Below, in pieces: positions 41,562 through 50,127 of a DNA stretch of 64,000 nucleotides (positions are counted from its first letter, which is position 1; every line of letters starts with the position of its first letter). The translations under genes were made by a program, and so were the position numbers. The stretch comes from Streptomyces albicerus (lineage in GTDB: Bacteria; Actinomycetota; Actinomycetes; Streptomycetales; Streptomycetaceae). The notes below the pieces were generated by a model. It ran no database searches and was not told the origin of the DNA. It worked only from the letters and a program-made list of their open reading frames with translations. The stretch is from positions 1-64,000 of the forward strand of contig NZ_VWMY01000026.1 of the NCBI RefSeq assembly GCF_008905045.1, given 5' to 3'.

Positions 41562-42844
41562 GGGGCCACCCCCAGGACCGGGAAGTCGTGGTCCGTCAGC
41601 CAGTGACGGCCCACTTCGCGCGAGCGTGCCCAGGACGCCTCGACCGCCGACTGGTCCTCGGACTGGCCGAGTTCGGCCGGTGTCGGGCCGATGCGCCGGG
41701 CGAGCGGGGCCAGCTTGTCGGTGTCGAAGCCGAAGACCTCCGCCGCCGCCAGGCCCAGCATGCGGCGCGTCTCCGCGACCGGGATGTCGTGGAACGTACG
41801 CGACAGCCACGCGCGCGTGTCGGGCCACGTCCCCTCGGGATGCGGGAAGTCGCTGCCCCAGAGGATGTTGTCGACGCCGATCTCGTACCGCTGGGCGAGT
41901 TCGCGCCGCTTGGTGTTGGTCGCGCAGATGAAGACCTGCCGGTCCAGGTACTCGTGCGGCGGACGCTTCAACTCCGCGAAGGGGGAGAGCTTCTTGCCGC
42001 CGTGCGCGCCCAGGTAGAGCCGGTCCATGAACCACAGCAGGTTCGGCAGCCACCAGCAACCGGACTCCGCCACACCGAACTTGAGGCCGGGGTGGCGCTC
42101 GAAGACACCGGACCAGAGCAGGAACCACAGCGGCCGGGCCGGCCACCAGGTCACTTCGCTCACATAGATCCCGAGGTGGTCGCCGTACTCACCCCGGGGT
42201 GCCGCTCCGGAGTGGGTCATCACCGGCATGGCGCACTCCGCCGCCGCGGCCCACACCGGGTCGTAACGGCGGTCGTGGTACGGCTCCTTGTCGACCCACA
42301 TGGAGGGGATCATCAGCGCGCCGAGGCCCGACTCCTTGGCCCGGTACACCTCGGCGACGACGCGCTCGGTGGGCGCTGTGACGGGCAACAGGGCCACCCC
42401 GCAGTGCCGTTCGGGGTTCACGCCCACGAAGTCGGCGAGCCAGCGGTTGTGCGCCTGCGCGCCCGCCATGCCCAACTCCGGGTCCTGGTCGCCGGAGAGC
42501 CCGAGGCCCACTCCGAAGGGCGCGGCCGTCTGGCTGTCCACGGCATCGGCGTCCGGGAAGACCACCTCCGCCGCCACGCCGTCGCCGTCCAGCTCCTTCA
42601 GCCGCTGCGCGGAGTCCCAACCGCCGCGCAGCCCTTCCTCGTTGTCGTGGAACCACTTGCTCGCGAACGCCTCGTTCCGGATGCCGAGCCGCGTCATCTC
42701 CTCGCGGCGGCGCTCGCGCCCCGCGAGGAACTCGTCGAAGTCCCGGTGGAAACGGGAGTCCAGATAGGGCCGGTACTCCTCGGTGGGCAGCCCGGCATGG
42801 CAGTCGGAGGAGATGATCAGATAGGGCTCCGTTGCAGAGGACAT
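41558..42844 (-). CDS. Amidohydrolase family protein (PF04909 type), paralogue 2
   Basis: A 428-aa relative of the previous protein: SSDCHAGLPTEEYRPYLD, ANVVFP-type strand AAEVVFPDADAV, AHNRWLADF (shared by both), MTHSGAA, HPGLKFGVAESGCWWLP and LWGSDFPHPEGTWPDT. The two probably act on related substrates or form a hetero-oligomer, which is an inference from pairing and overlap. It starts 9 nt after the SDR gene stop in the same operon. Confidence 0.88.
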   Translation of the reverse strand: MSSATEPYLIISSDCHAGLPTEEYRPYLDSRFHRDFDEFLAGRERRREEMTRLGIRNEAFASKWFHDNEEGLRGGWDSAQRLKELDGDGVAAEVVFPDADAVDSQTAAPFGVGLGLSGDQDPELGMAGAQAHNRWLADFVGVNPERHCGVALLPVTAPTERVVAEVYRAKESGLGALMIPSMWVDKEPYHDRRYDPVWAAAAECAMPVMTHSGAAPRGEYGDHLGIYVSEVTWWPARPLWFLLWSGVFERHPGLKFGVAESGCWWLPNLLWFMDRLYLGAHGGKKLSPFAELKRPPHEYLDRQVFICATNTKRRELAQRYEIGVDNILWGSDFPHPEGTWPDTRAWLSRTFHDIPVAETRRMLGLAAAEVFGFDTDKLAPLARRIGPTPAELGQSEDQSAVEASWARSREVGRHWLTDHDFPVLGVAP

Positions 42845-42853
42845 AGCGGCTCC

Positions 42854-43738
42854 TCAGTCCAGAATGAAGTTCTCCAGGTACGCCGGATCGGCGCGGTCGA
42901 GCATCGACTGCGACCGGGCCCGGATCTGCCGGTCACTGTGTTCGCTCTCCGGCAGCAGCCAGAAGCGGTCCGCCCGGACGCCGTCCACCACCAGCTCGGC
43001 CACGTCCTCGACCGGAGTGAACCGCACGTCCTTCCCCGCCTCCTTCATCGCGGCCTCCCACTGGTCGAGGCTGCGGTACGGGGTCCTTCGGGGCTTCTGT
43101 TTCGCGTACCGGTCCGGCCGGTTGCGATGCGACTCCCACAGGCCCGTACGGAGCATGTGGGGCCCCGGGAAGAGCACGGAGGCCCCCACGCGCGCGTGCT
43201 CCGCCTTCAGGTGCGCGTACAGGGACTCGGTCATCGTCACGACGGCCGCCTTGGTGACGGCGTACACGGAGGCGGTGGGCAGGGGTGCGATACCGCCGTC
43301 GCCGGAGGAGGTGTTGACGATGTGGCCGGGTTCGCCGGCCGCCAGCATCCGCGGCACGAAGGCCTGGATGCCGTGGAAGACACCCCACACGTTGACCGCG
43401 AACGCCCACTTCCAGTCGTTCGGGTCGTGCTCCCACATGCGGCCCTCGGCGCCCGAGCCGACACCGGCGTTGTTGCACAGGACGTGCACGGCGCCGAACT
43501 TCCCGTACGTCTCCTCGGCGAGCGCGAAGACCTCCTCGCGCTCCCCGACGTCCACCACGCGCGCGTGCACCACCGCTCCGTCCTCGCGCAGCCTGCCGGC
43601 GGCCTTCTCCAGGGCGCCCTCCTCGACGTCCGCGAGGACGACCTTCAGCCCCTCGGCCGCGAACCGCCGCGCCATGGCCAGCCCGATGCCGCTCGCGGCA
43701 CCGGTGACGACGGCGACCTGCCCCGCCTTCAACTCCAC
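42854..43738 (-). CDS. SDR family oxidoreductase
   Basis: A 294-aa classical SDR: TGAASGIG, NNAG, catalytic Ser in NTSSGDGG, YAVTK, and a long C-terminal substrate region with an Arg-rich insert. Part of the operon with the acetoacetate-decarboxylase-like enzyme upstream and the amidohydrolases downstream, so it likely oxidises a hydroxy intermediate of that pathway. GTG 43738. Confidence 0.87.
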   Translation of the reverse strand: MELKAGQVAVVTGAASGIGLAMARRFAAEGLKVVLADVEEGALEKAAGRLREDGAVVHARVVDVGEREEVFALAEETYGKFGAVHVLCNNAGVGSGAEGRMWEHDPNDWKWAFAVNVWGVFHGIQAFVPRMLAAGEPGHIVNTSSGDGGIAPLPTASVYAVTKAAVVTMTESLYAHLKAEHARVGASVLFPGPHMLRTGLWESHRNRPDRYAKQKPRRTPYRSLDQWEAAMKEAGKDVRFTPVEDVAELVVDGVRADRFWLLPESEHSDRQIRARSQSMLDRADPAYLENFILD

Positions 43739-43844
43739 GCCCGCTCACCTCTCCCTGAAGCTCGGACCGATCGCTTTTCCGGCCGGGGGTCCGGTCCGCG
43801 GCGGAGCCGCTGTCGGATGCCGCGTCCCCCGGGACGACACCGCA

Positions 43845-44642
43845 TCAGGCACTCCCCTCGGGAGGCCCGTCGAGGATCTGCTGGGGGTCGTCGTAGCGCT
43901 GGTGGATGTACGGCAACAGGGCCTGCGCGTCGACCCGTTCCGCGACCTTGCCCTTCTGGTCCGTCGTCTTCTCGCCGAGGGTGATCTCCACGAGTGCGCG
44001 TACGGGAAGGTCGGCGACCGGGTCGTACATGGACTCCCGGAGGATGACATCGCCGGTGATCCGCTCCAGCTTCCGCACCTTCTCGTTGCGCAGACAGTGC
44101 ACGAGGACGGGGTCGGCGTCGAAGCCCGAACCGTCCACCGCGGGAAGGAACTTGAAGTAGAAGTCGGTCTTCTGCGTCGGCTCCGGCAGAGGCAGGGCAC
44201 CGCTGACGGCTCCGCGTACCTCCACGAACGCGATGCCGTGCCGGGCGAGCGCGGCGCGCACGACGAGACCCTCGCGCTCGACGGTCACCTCGCCGAGCTT
44301 CTTGGGCTCGCCGAAAACCTCGCGGCCGCCGATGAGGGCCCGCTCGTGGGTCATCGGCATGACGAGCGGATACCAGCCCTCGACGCCGTCGTGCGCGGCG
44401 GCGACCGCGAACGAGCCCGCGCCCAGGGGGTATCCGGGCAGGTCGACCTTGCTGATGTTCACCCGGACCAGGGGCCGCCCGGTGGGTTTGAGCGGGGGCG
44501 GCAGGACCGCCGCGATGGCGTCCGGGTCGCTCTCCCAGACGGCCACCACACCGGTGGACCAGATGTCGGGGAGCCGGGAGCTCGCGGTGCGCGCGGCGGA
44601 GATCTCCGCCTCGGTCCGCGCGCCGTACCGTACGCGTGCCAT
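43845..44642 (-). CDS. Acetoacetate decarboxylase-like protein
   Basis: A 265-aa member of the ADC superfamily. GREVFGEPKKLGEV carries the Lys-Lys pair that in acetoacetate decarboxylase supplies the Schiff-base lysine; the early AVLPPPLKPTGRPLVRVNISKVD and the late KFLPAVDGSGFDADPVLVHC are typical of the family. Relatives catalyse decarboxylation, aldol or cyclisation steps. First gene of the operon that runs to 40305. ATG 44642 follows GGAGGGCGG. Confidence 0.85.
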   Translation of the reverse strand: MARVRYGARTEAEISAARTASSRLPDIWSTGVVAVWESDPDAIAAVLPPPLKPTGRPLVRVNISKVDLPGYPLGAGSFAVAAAHDGVEGWYPLVMPMTHERALIGGREVFGEPKKLGEVTVEREGLVVRAALARHGIAFVEVRGAVSGALPLPEPTQKTDFYFKFLPAVDGSGFDADPVLVHCLRNEKVRKLERITGDVILRESMYDPVADLPVRALVEITLGEKTTDQKGKVAERVDAQALLPYIHQRYDDPQQILDGPPEGSA

Positions 44643-44875
44643 GTCGTACCGCCCTCCGCGTCGCGTGCTTTCCAGGCGCGCAGCACAGTCGCACCGGACG
44701 GGGCAATGGTCCATAGCCGTGCAACCACAAGCCTGCGCCGACACCGACGGACGAACCTGACCGAACCTCCTACGTCACTGATCGCCCGTCACATAACTCC
44801 CGCGTCGTACGGCCCGCCCAGGAGGACCGACTCCGGGGACAGGACTGTCAGTCGCGCCCCTTATCCTCAGTGACC

Positions 44876-45868
44876 ATGCTCGAAGACCGTCAGACCGCAC
44901 CGTCCGCCGCCGCGTGGCCGGCCGCGTATCCGCAGGGATACGCGGTCGTCGACGTGGAGACCACAGGACTGGCCCGCGACGACCGCATAGTGTCCGCCGC
45001 GGTCTACCGGTTGGACGCGCGCGGCGAGGTCGAGGACCACTGGTACACGATGGTCAACCCGGAGCGGGACCCGGGACCGGTGTGGATCCACGGTCTGACG
45101 AGCGACATGCTCGAAGGGGCGCCCCTCTTCCCGGACATCGCCGAGGAGTTCGCGACCCGGCTCGACGGCCGCGTGCTCGTCGCGCACAACGCGGTGTTCG
45201 ACTGGTCGATGATCGCGCGGGAGTACGCGCGCGCGGAGCGCGAGGCGCCGGTCCGTCAGCGGCTGTGCACCATCGCGCTGTCCAAGGAGCTGGGCCTGCC
45301 GCTGGCCAACCACAAGCTGGAGTCGCTCGCGGCCCACTTCGGCGTCGTACAGCAGCGCGCGCACCACGCGCTGGACGACGCGCGCGTGCTGGCCGAGGCG
45401 TTCCGGCCGAGTCTGCGGGCCGCCGCGCGCGGTGGTCTGCGGCTGCCGCTGCTCGAGTGCCGGCCGCTGACGGAGTGGTCGGACCGGTCGGCGCCGCGCA
45501 TCGGTCGGCAGTCCGGCTCCGGCTCGGGCGGCTACCCGTCCGGGAGTTGGCGCCCGTCGCGCAAGCGGCCCGCCTGCCCGTACCCGAACCCCGGGCGGTA
45601 CGAACCGGGCAAGCCGCTCAAACAGGGCATGCGTATCGCGTTCTCCGGGGACACCTCGGTCGACCGCGAGCTCCTGGAGGACCGTGCCGTCGAGGCCGGA
45701 CTGCATGTCGCGACGAGCCTGTCCCGGCTCACCAGCCTCCTCGTGACGAACGACCCCGACTCCGGTACGTCCAAGGTGGTCAAGGCCCGCCAGTTCGGCA
45801 CGCCGGTCGTGGACGAGGCGGCGTTCGGACAGCTGGTGCGGGATGTGGAGCCGGCGTCGGAGGCGTGA
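44876..45868 (+). CDS. DnaQ-like 3'-5' exonuclease with C-terminal BRCT-like domain
   Basis: A 330-aa protein: DEDDh exonuclease (about 20 to 180) with ExoI VVDVETTG, ExoII VAHNAVFDWSMI and ExoIII HHALDDARVLAE, then a Ser/Gly linker and a BRCT-like C-terminus (GMRIAFSGDTSVDRELLEDRAVEAGL, SLLVTND, SKVVKARQFGTPVVDE). The layout resembles the stand-alone polymerase III epsilon-like proteins of actinobacteria. A GTG at 44870 gives two more codons; TATCCT lies just upstream, so the mRNA may be leaderless. Confidence 0.88.
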   Translation: MLEDRQTAPSAAAWPAAYPQGYAVVDVETTGLARDDRIVSAAVYRLDARGEVEDHWYTMVNPERDPGPVWIHGLTSDMLEGAPLFPDIAEEFATRLDGRVLVAHNAVFDWSMIAREYARAEREAPVRQRLCTIALSKELGLPLANHKLESLAAHFGVVQQRAHHALDDARVLAEAFRPSLRAAARGGLRLPLLECRPLTEWSDRSAPRIGRQSGSGSGGYPSGSWRPSRKRPACPYPNPGRYEPGKPLKQGMRIAFSGDTSVDRELLEDRAVEAGLHVATSLSRLTSLLVTNDPDSGTSKVVKARQFGTPVVDEAAFGQLVRDVEPASEA

Positions 45869-45885
45869 GCGGACGTCCGGGCCTA

Positions 45886-46116
45886 GGGCCTGTCTGACAA
45901 TTCCCGTCGTCGCCCGGAGGGCGGCCGCGCGGCGTCAGGTGCGTGCTCTGGGGGTCCCCCCGGCCGGAGGCTGGGGGAGTGCCGGGCGTAGAGCCTCGTA
46001 CTGGACGTACTTGGGTCTGCGCCTGGTGCGGCGAGTGGGGCACCTCCCACGCCCTTAAAGGCAGTGGGGGAGCGTGCATGGCGTCGCGAGGCAGACGAGA
46101 ATTGTCAGACAGGCCC
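45886..46116. mobile_element. 231-bp MITE-like element
   Basis: The element is bounded by GGGCCTGTCTGACAATTC at 45886 and its inverted copy GAATTGTCAGACAGGCCC ending at 46116. Including flanks, the match runs 22 bp per side (45882 to 45903, 46099 to 46120). TA at each border looks like a target duplication, as made by IS630 and some IS5-group transposases. It has no transposase frame; the interior has GC-rich hairpins such as CTGGGGGTCCCCCC. It sits between the exonuclease gene and the small Cys-rich gene. Confidence 0.82.
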
Positions 46117-46213
46117 TAGGGTGAACGCGGGCATCGGGGCGTACGGGTGATTGGCGGGCGACTCGCCCCGCGACCGCTCGCCCGCGCCGCCCCGGCGGCC
46201 CACCCTGTGGCGC

Positions 46214-46447
46214 ATGGCACGTTGTGAGGTCTGCGGAAACGACTACGGCATGACGTTCGAGGTGCACGCGCAGGGCGCGGTGCACGTCTTCGACTGCTTC
46301 TCCTGCGCCATCCATCGCATGGCGCCCATCTGCGAGCACTGTCGCGTCCAGATCATCGGCCAGGGAGTCGAGGTCGAGGGCCACTGGTACTGCGGGGCGC
46401 ACTGCGCCCGCGCGGAGGGGAGGACGGGGATCGTCGACAAGGTCTGA
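46214..46447 (+). CDS. Small cysteine-rich zinc-binding protein (metallothionein-like)
   Basis: A 77-aa protein beginning RCEVCGNDYGM, with further CFSCAIHRM, ICEHCRVQI and WYCGAHCA: nine cysteines and several His in a LIM or zinc-ribbon-like pattern. Streptomyces homologues are sometimes labelled prokaryotic metallothionein; the function is untested. ATG 46214 starts 98 nt after the MITE, so the element may supply or disturb its promoter. Confidence 0.78.
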   Translation: MARCEVCGNDYGMTFEVHAQGAVHVFDCFSCAIHRMAPICEHCRVQIIGQGVEVEGHWYCGAHCARAEGRTGIVDKV

Positions 46448-46504
46448 GCCGCTCCGCCGTCCGAGCAACCCCCTCCGAGCCCACCCCCCTCCCGTCCACA
46501 CCCC

Positions 46505-47320
46505 ATGACCGAGTTGTACGGTCGTGGGGTGTACCGCTTCCTGTTGTCCCGGCAGTGGGTGATCCTCACCCTCATCGCGCTCGCGCTCATCCCGACGATG
46601 ATCGAGCTGGGCTTCTGGCAGCTGCACCGGCACGAGCAGCGGGTCGCGCTGAACAAGGTGATCTCGGACTCGCTGGCCGCGAAGCCGGTGCCCGCCGAGT
46701 CGCTCACCGCGCCGGGCGGCGCGGTCGAGGACGACGACATATACCGCCGGGTCACCGCGAAGGGCACCTTCGACACCGGGCACGAGGTCGTCGTGCGCCG
46801 CCGTACCAACTCCGACGACGAGGTCGGCTTCCACGTCCTGACCCCGTTCGTCCTGGACGACGGCCGGGTCCTGATGGTCAACCGCGGCTGGATCCCCGCG
46901 AACGGCGTGCAGACCGAGTTCCCGAAGATCCCCGCGCCCGCGAAGGGCGAGACCACCGTCACCGGCCGGCTGATGGCCGACGAGACGACCGCCGACAGCG
47001 GTATCAAGGACGTCCGCGGTCTCCCCGACCGCCAGGTCATGCTGATCAACAGCGAGCAGCAGGCGGAGGCGCTCGGCAAGCAGGTCCTCGGCGGCTACAT
47101 CGAGATGACCGCGCCGGAGCCGAAGGGCGACAGCCCCGAGCTGCTCGCGGAGCCCGACCACAGCAGCATCGGTACCCACATGGCGTACGCGGTCCAGTGG
47201 TGGCTGTTCGCAGCGGGCGTCCCGGTGGGCTGGGTGATCCTGGTCCGCCGCGAGCGCCGGGACCGGGCGGAAGCGGCTACCGCGCAGACCGAGCCGGAGA
47301 CGGAGCCGGCCACCGTCTGA
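46505..47320 (+). CDS. SURF1 family cytochrome oxidase biogenesis protein
   Basis: A 271-aa protein with the SURF1 layout: N-terminal helix (WVILTLIALALIPTMI) ending in LGFWQLHRHEQR, a large extracytoplasmic domain with VLMVNRGWIP, and a C-terminal helix (HMAYAVQWWLFAAGVPVGWVIL). It assists heme A insertion into cytochrome c oxidase. GTG 46529 (VYRFLLSRQW) is an alternative start that gives an N-terminus closer to relatives. Confidence 0.92.
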   Translation: MTELYGRGVYRFLLSRQWVILTLIALALIPTMIELGFWQLHRHEQRVALNKVISDSLAAKPVPAESLTAPGGAVEDDDIYRRVTAKGTFDTGHEVVVRRRTNSDDEVGFHVLTPFVLDDGRVLMVNRGWIPANGVQTEFPKIPAPAKGETTVTGRLMADETTADSGIKDVRGLPDRQVMLINSEQQAEALGKQVLGGYIEMTAPEPKGDSPELLAEPDHSSIGTHMAYAVQWWLFAAGVPVGWVILVRRERRDRAEAATAQTEPETEPATV

Positions 47321-47333
47321 GGACTGCGGTCCT

Positions 47334-47357
47334 GCGCGGGGAACTGCGCGACCAGCC
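47334..47357 (-). repeat. Streptomyces intergenic repeat, short form, copy 5
   Basis: On the minus strand GGCTGGTCGCGCAGTTCC then CCGCGC. The homology continues upstream of that (to about 47377) as GGCTGCGGGTCGGCTGTGG, shared with the copy at 58193, so the full repeat is about 50 to 55 bp. Confidence 0.8.
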
Positions 47358-47456
47358 ACAGCCGACCCGCAGCCGAAACACCACCCATCCAGCAAAGGCA
47401 GTCGGCGAGACAATCCCCTGGGATTGATCGCCGGATGCCAAGGGAACCCGGCACAC

Positions 47457-49268
47457 GTGCACCCATCCATCGAGGACTACGCACTCATCGGCGACCACCA
47501 GACCGCCGCCCTGGTCGGGCGGGACGGGTCGATCGACTGGCTCTGTCTGCCACGGTTCGACTCGGCGGCCTGCTTCGCGAAGCTGCTGGGCGTCGAGGAG
47601 AACGGGCACTGGCGGATCGCGCCGAAAGGAGCGGGCGCCTGCACCCGGCGGGCGTACCGGCCCGACTCCCTCGTGCTCGACACCGAGTGGGAGACCGAGG
47701 ACGGCACGGTACGCGTCACCGACCTGATGCCGCAGCGCGACCGCGCCCCCGACGTCGTACGGATCGTCGAAGGCCTCAAGGGCCGGGTGACCGTGCGCAG
47801 CACGCTGCGGCTGCGCTTCGACTACGGCTCGATCGTGCCGTGGATGCGCAAGTCGGACAGCCATCGTGTGGCCGTCGCGGGCCCCGACTCGGTGTGGCTG
47901 CGCAGCGAGCCCGGCGTGCGCACCTGGGGCAAGGACTTCGGTACGCACTCGGAGTTCACGGTCGCCGAGGGCGAGCAGGTCGCCTTCGTCCTGACCTGGC
48001 ACCCCTCGCACGAACCGCGCCCCGCGCTCGTCGACCCGCACGAGGCGCTGGAGTCGAGCCTCGCCGACTGGCAGGCGTGGGCGGCCCGCTGCCGCTACGA
48101 CGGCCCGCACCGGGACGCGGTCGTCCGCTCCCTGGTCACTCTCAAGGCCCTCACCTACGCGCCGACCGGCGGCATCGTCGCGGCCCCCACGACCTCGCTC
48201 CCCGAGGAGATCGGCGGCGTGCGCAACTGGGACTACCGCCACTGCTGGCTGCGCGACTCCACGCTCACCCTGGGCGCGCTGCTCGCGTGCGGCTACCAGG
48301 AGGAGGCGGAGGCCTGGCGCGACTGGCTGCTGCGCGCGGCGGCGGGCGACCCGGCGGATCTGCAGATCATGTACGGGCTCGCGGGCGAGCGGCGGATCCC
48401 CGAGTACGAGCTGGCGTGGCTGCCCGGTTTCCGCGGCTCGGCGCCGGTCCGGGTCGGCAACGACGCCGTACGGCAGTTGCAGCTCGACGTGTACGGCGAG
48501 GTGATCGACTCGCTCGCGCTCGCGCAGCGCGCGGGCCTGCCCTCCAAGCCGCACATGTGGCGGGTGCGCCAGGCCCTGATGGAGTTCCTGCGGTCGAACT
48601 GGCGCGAGCCGGACGAGGGGCTGTGGGAAGTACGCGGCCCGCGCCGCCACTTCGTGCACTCGAAGGTGATGACGTGGGTGGCCGCCGACCGCACGGTCCG
48701 CACCCTGGAGGAGAACCCCGGCCTGCGCGGCGACGTGGACCGCTGGCGCGCGATGCGTGACGAGGTGCACCGCGAGGTGTGCGAGCGCGGCTACGACCCG
48801 GAGCGCAACACCTTCACGCAGTCGTACGGCTCCCGCGAACTGGACGCCGCGCTGCTGCTCATCCCCCGCCTCGGCTTCCTTCCGCCGGACGACCCGAGGG
48901 TGGTCGGCACGATCGACGCGGTGCGCGACGAACTCGGCAGCGACGGTTTCCTGCGCCGTTACAGCTCGGACCAGACGGTCATCGACGGACTGCCGGGCCG
49001 CGAGGGCACGTTCCTGGTCTGTTCCTTCTGGCTCGCGGACGCGCTGCACATGACGGGACGTACGAAGGAGGCACGCGAGCTGTTCGAGCGCATGGTTGCC
49101 CTCCGCAACGACGTGGGGCTGCTGGCCGAGGAGTACGACCCGGCGGCCGGCCACCAACTCGGCAACTTCCCGCAGGCGTTCAGCCACATCGGCCTGGTGG
49201 GCACCGCCCTCGCCCTGTTCGACGGGGAGGGGGAGGATGAGAGTCCCGATGAGGAGGGGGCAGGATAG
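47457..49268 (+). CDS. Glycoside hydrolase family 15 (glucoamylase/trehalase-like)
   Basis: A 603-aa cytosolic GH15 enzyme. N-terminal beta domain (SIEDYALIGDHQTAALVGRDGSIDWLCLPRFDS), catalytic helical barrel with NWDYRHCWLRDSTLTLGALL, the general acid region DEGLWEVRG and the catalytic base region LLAEEYDP followed by GNFPQAFSHIGL. This signal-less actinobacterial group includes trehalases, so trehalose hydrolysis is the likeliest role. GTG 47457 follows AAGGGAA. Confidence 0.9.
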   Translation: MHPSIEDYALIGDHQTAALVGRDGSIDWLCLPRFDSAACFAKLLGVEENGHWRIAPKGAGACTRRAYRPDSLVLDTEWETEDGTVRVTDLMPQRDRAPDVVRIVEGLKGRVTVRSTLRLRFDYGSIVPWMRKSDSHRVAVAGPDSVWLRSEPGVRTWGKDFGTHSEFTVAEGEQVAFVLTWHPSHEPRPALVDPHEALESSLADWQAWAARCRYDGPHRDAVVRSLVTLKALTYAPTGGIVAAPTTSLPEEIGGVRNWDYRHCWLRDSTLTLGALLACGYQEEAEAWRDWLLRAAAGDPADLQIMYGLAGERRIPEYELAWLPGFRGSAPVRVGNDAVRQLQLDVYGEVIDSLALAQRAGLPSKPHMWRVRQALMEFLRSNWREPDEGLWEVRGPRRHFVHSKVMTWVAADRTVRTLEENPGLRGDVDRWRAMRDEVHREVCERGYDPERNTFTQSYGSRELDAALLLIPRLGFLPPDDPRVVGTIDAVRDELGSDGFLRRYSSDQTVIDGLPGREGTFLVCSFWLADALHMTGRTKEARELFERMVALRNDVGLLAEEYDPAAGHQLGNFPQAFSHIGLVGTALALFDGEGEDESPDEEGAG

Positions 49269-49273
49269 GGACC

Positions 49274-50029
49274 ATGGATCTTGGACTGAAGGACCGTGTC
49301 TACGTCGTCACCGGAGCAACGCGCGGCCTGGGCCACGCCTCCGCGCGTGAGCTCGTCGCCGACGGCGCGAAGGTGATCATCACGGGACGCGACGAGAAGA
49401 CGGTCGCCGAGGCCGCGACGGCGCTCGGCCCGAACGCGCACGGCGTCGCCGTGGCCAACGCCGATCCGGCGGCCCCGGAGACCCTGGTCGCGGCCGCGCG
49501 CGAGCAGTTCGGCGGCTTCGACGGCATCCTGATCAGCGTCGGCGGACCGGCGCCCGGCTTCGTCGCCGACAACACGGACGAGCAGTGGCAGTCGGCGTTC
49601 GAGTCCGTCTTCCTGGGCGCGGTGCGGCTGGCCCGCGCGGCCGCCGCGGAGCTGGGCGAGGGCGGGGTCATCGGCTTCGTGCTCTCCGGTTCGGTGCACG
49701 AGCCGATCCCGGGTCTGACCATCTCCAACGGCCTGCGCCCCGGTCTCGCGGGCTTCGCCAAGTCCCTCTCGGACGAGCTCGGCCCGCGCGGCATCCGCGT
49801 GGTCGGCGTGCTTCCGGCCCGTATCGACACGGATCGCGTGCGCGAGCTGGACGGCCTCTCCGCCGATCCGGAGGGCACGCGGGCGGCCAACGAGGTGCGG
49901 ATTCCGCTTCGTCGGTACGGCACGCCGGAGGAGTTCGGGCGGACGGCCGCGTTCTTGTTGTCTCCGGCCGCGTCTTATCTGACGGGGATCATGGTTCCTG
50001 TTGATGGTGGGGCTCGGCACGGGTTCTGA
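49274..50029 (+). CDS. SDR family protein with altered catalytic site
   Basis: A 251-aa SDR: cofactor motif TGATRGLG intact, C-terminal YLTGIMVPVDGG. The usual YxxxK is replaced: the stretch ISNGLRPGLAGFAKSL aligns with YxxSKaal, giving Ser for Tyr and Arg for Lys. This SNxLR signature defines a divergent SDR subgroup whose chemistry is unclear. It begins 5 nt after the GH15 stop and is probably co-transcribed. Confidence 0.85.
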   Translation: MDLGLKDRVYVVTGATRGLGHASARELVADGAKVIITGRDEKTVAEAATALGPNAHGVAVANADPAAPETLVAAAREQFGGFDGILISVGGPAPGFVADNTDEQWQSAFESVFLGAVRLARAAAAELGEGGVIGFVLSGSVHEPIPGLTISNGLRPGLAGFAKSLSDELGPRGIRVVGVLPARIDTDRVRELDGLSADPEGTRAANEVRIPLRRYGTPEEFGRTAAFLLSPAASYLTGIMVPVDGGARHGF

Positions 50030-50068
50030 ATGGCGGGGTTGGGTTGTTGTGTGTCTGCGGGCCGTGGG

Positions 50069-50104
50069 GGCTGGTCGCGCAGTTCCCCGCGCCCCTGACG
50101 GGGC
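50069..50104 (+). repeat. Streptomyces intergenic repeat, short form, copy 6
   Basis: GGCTGGTCGCGCAGTTCC then CCGCGCCCCTGACGGGGC, followed by a second CCCCTTTAGGGGCG hairpin. It lies between the convergent SDR (+) and amaP (-) genes and may serve as their shared terminator. Confidence 0.8.
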
Positions 50105-50127
50105 ACGCCCCCCTTTAGGGGCGCGCC

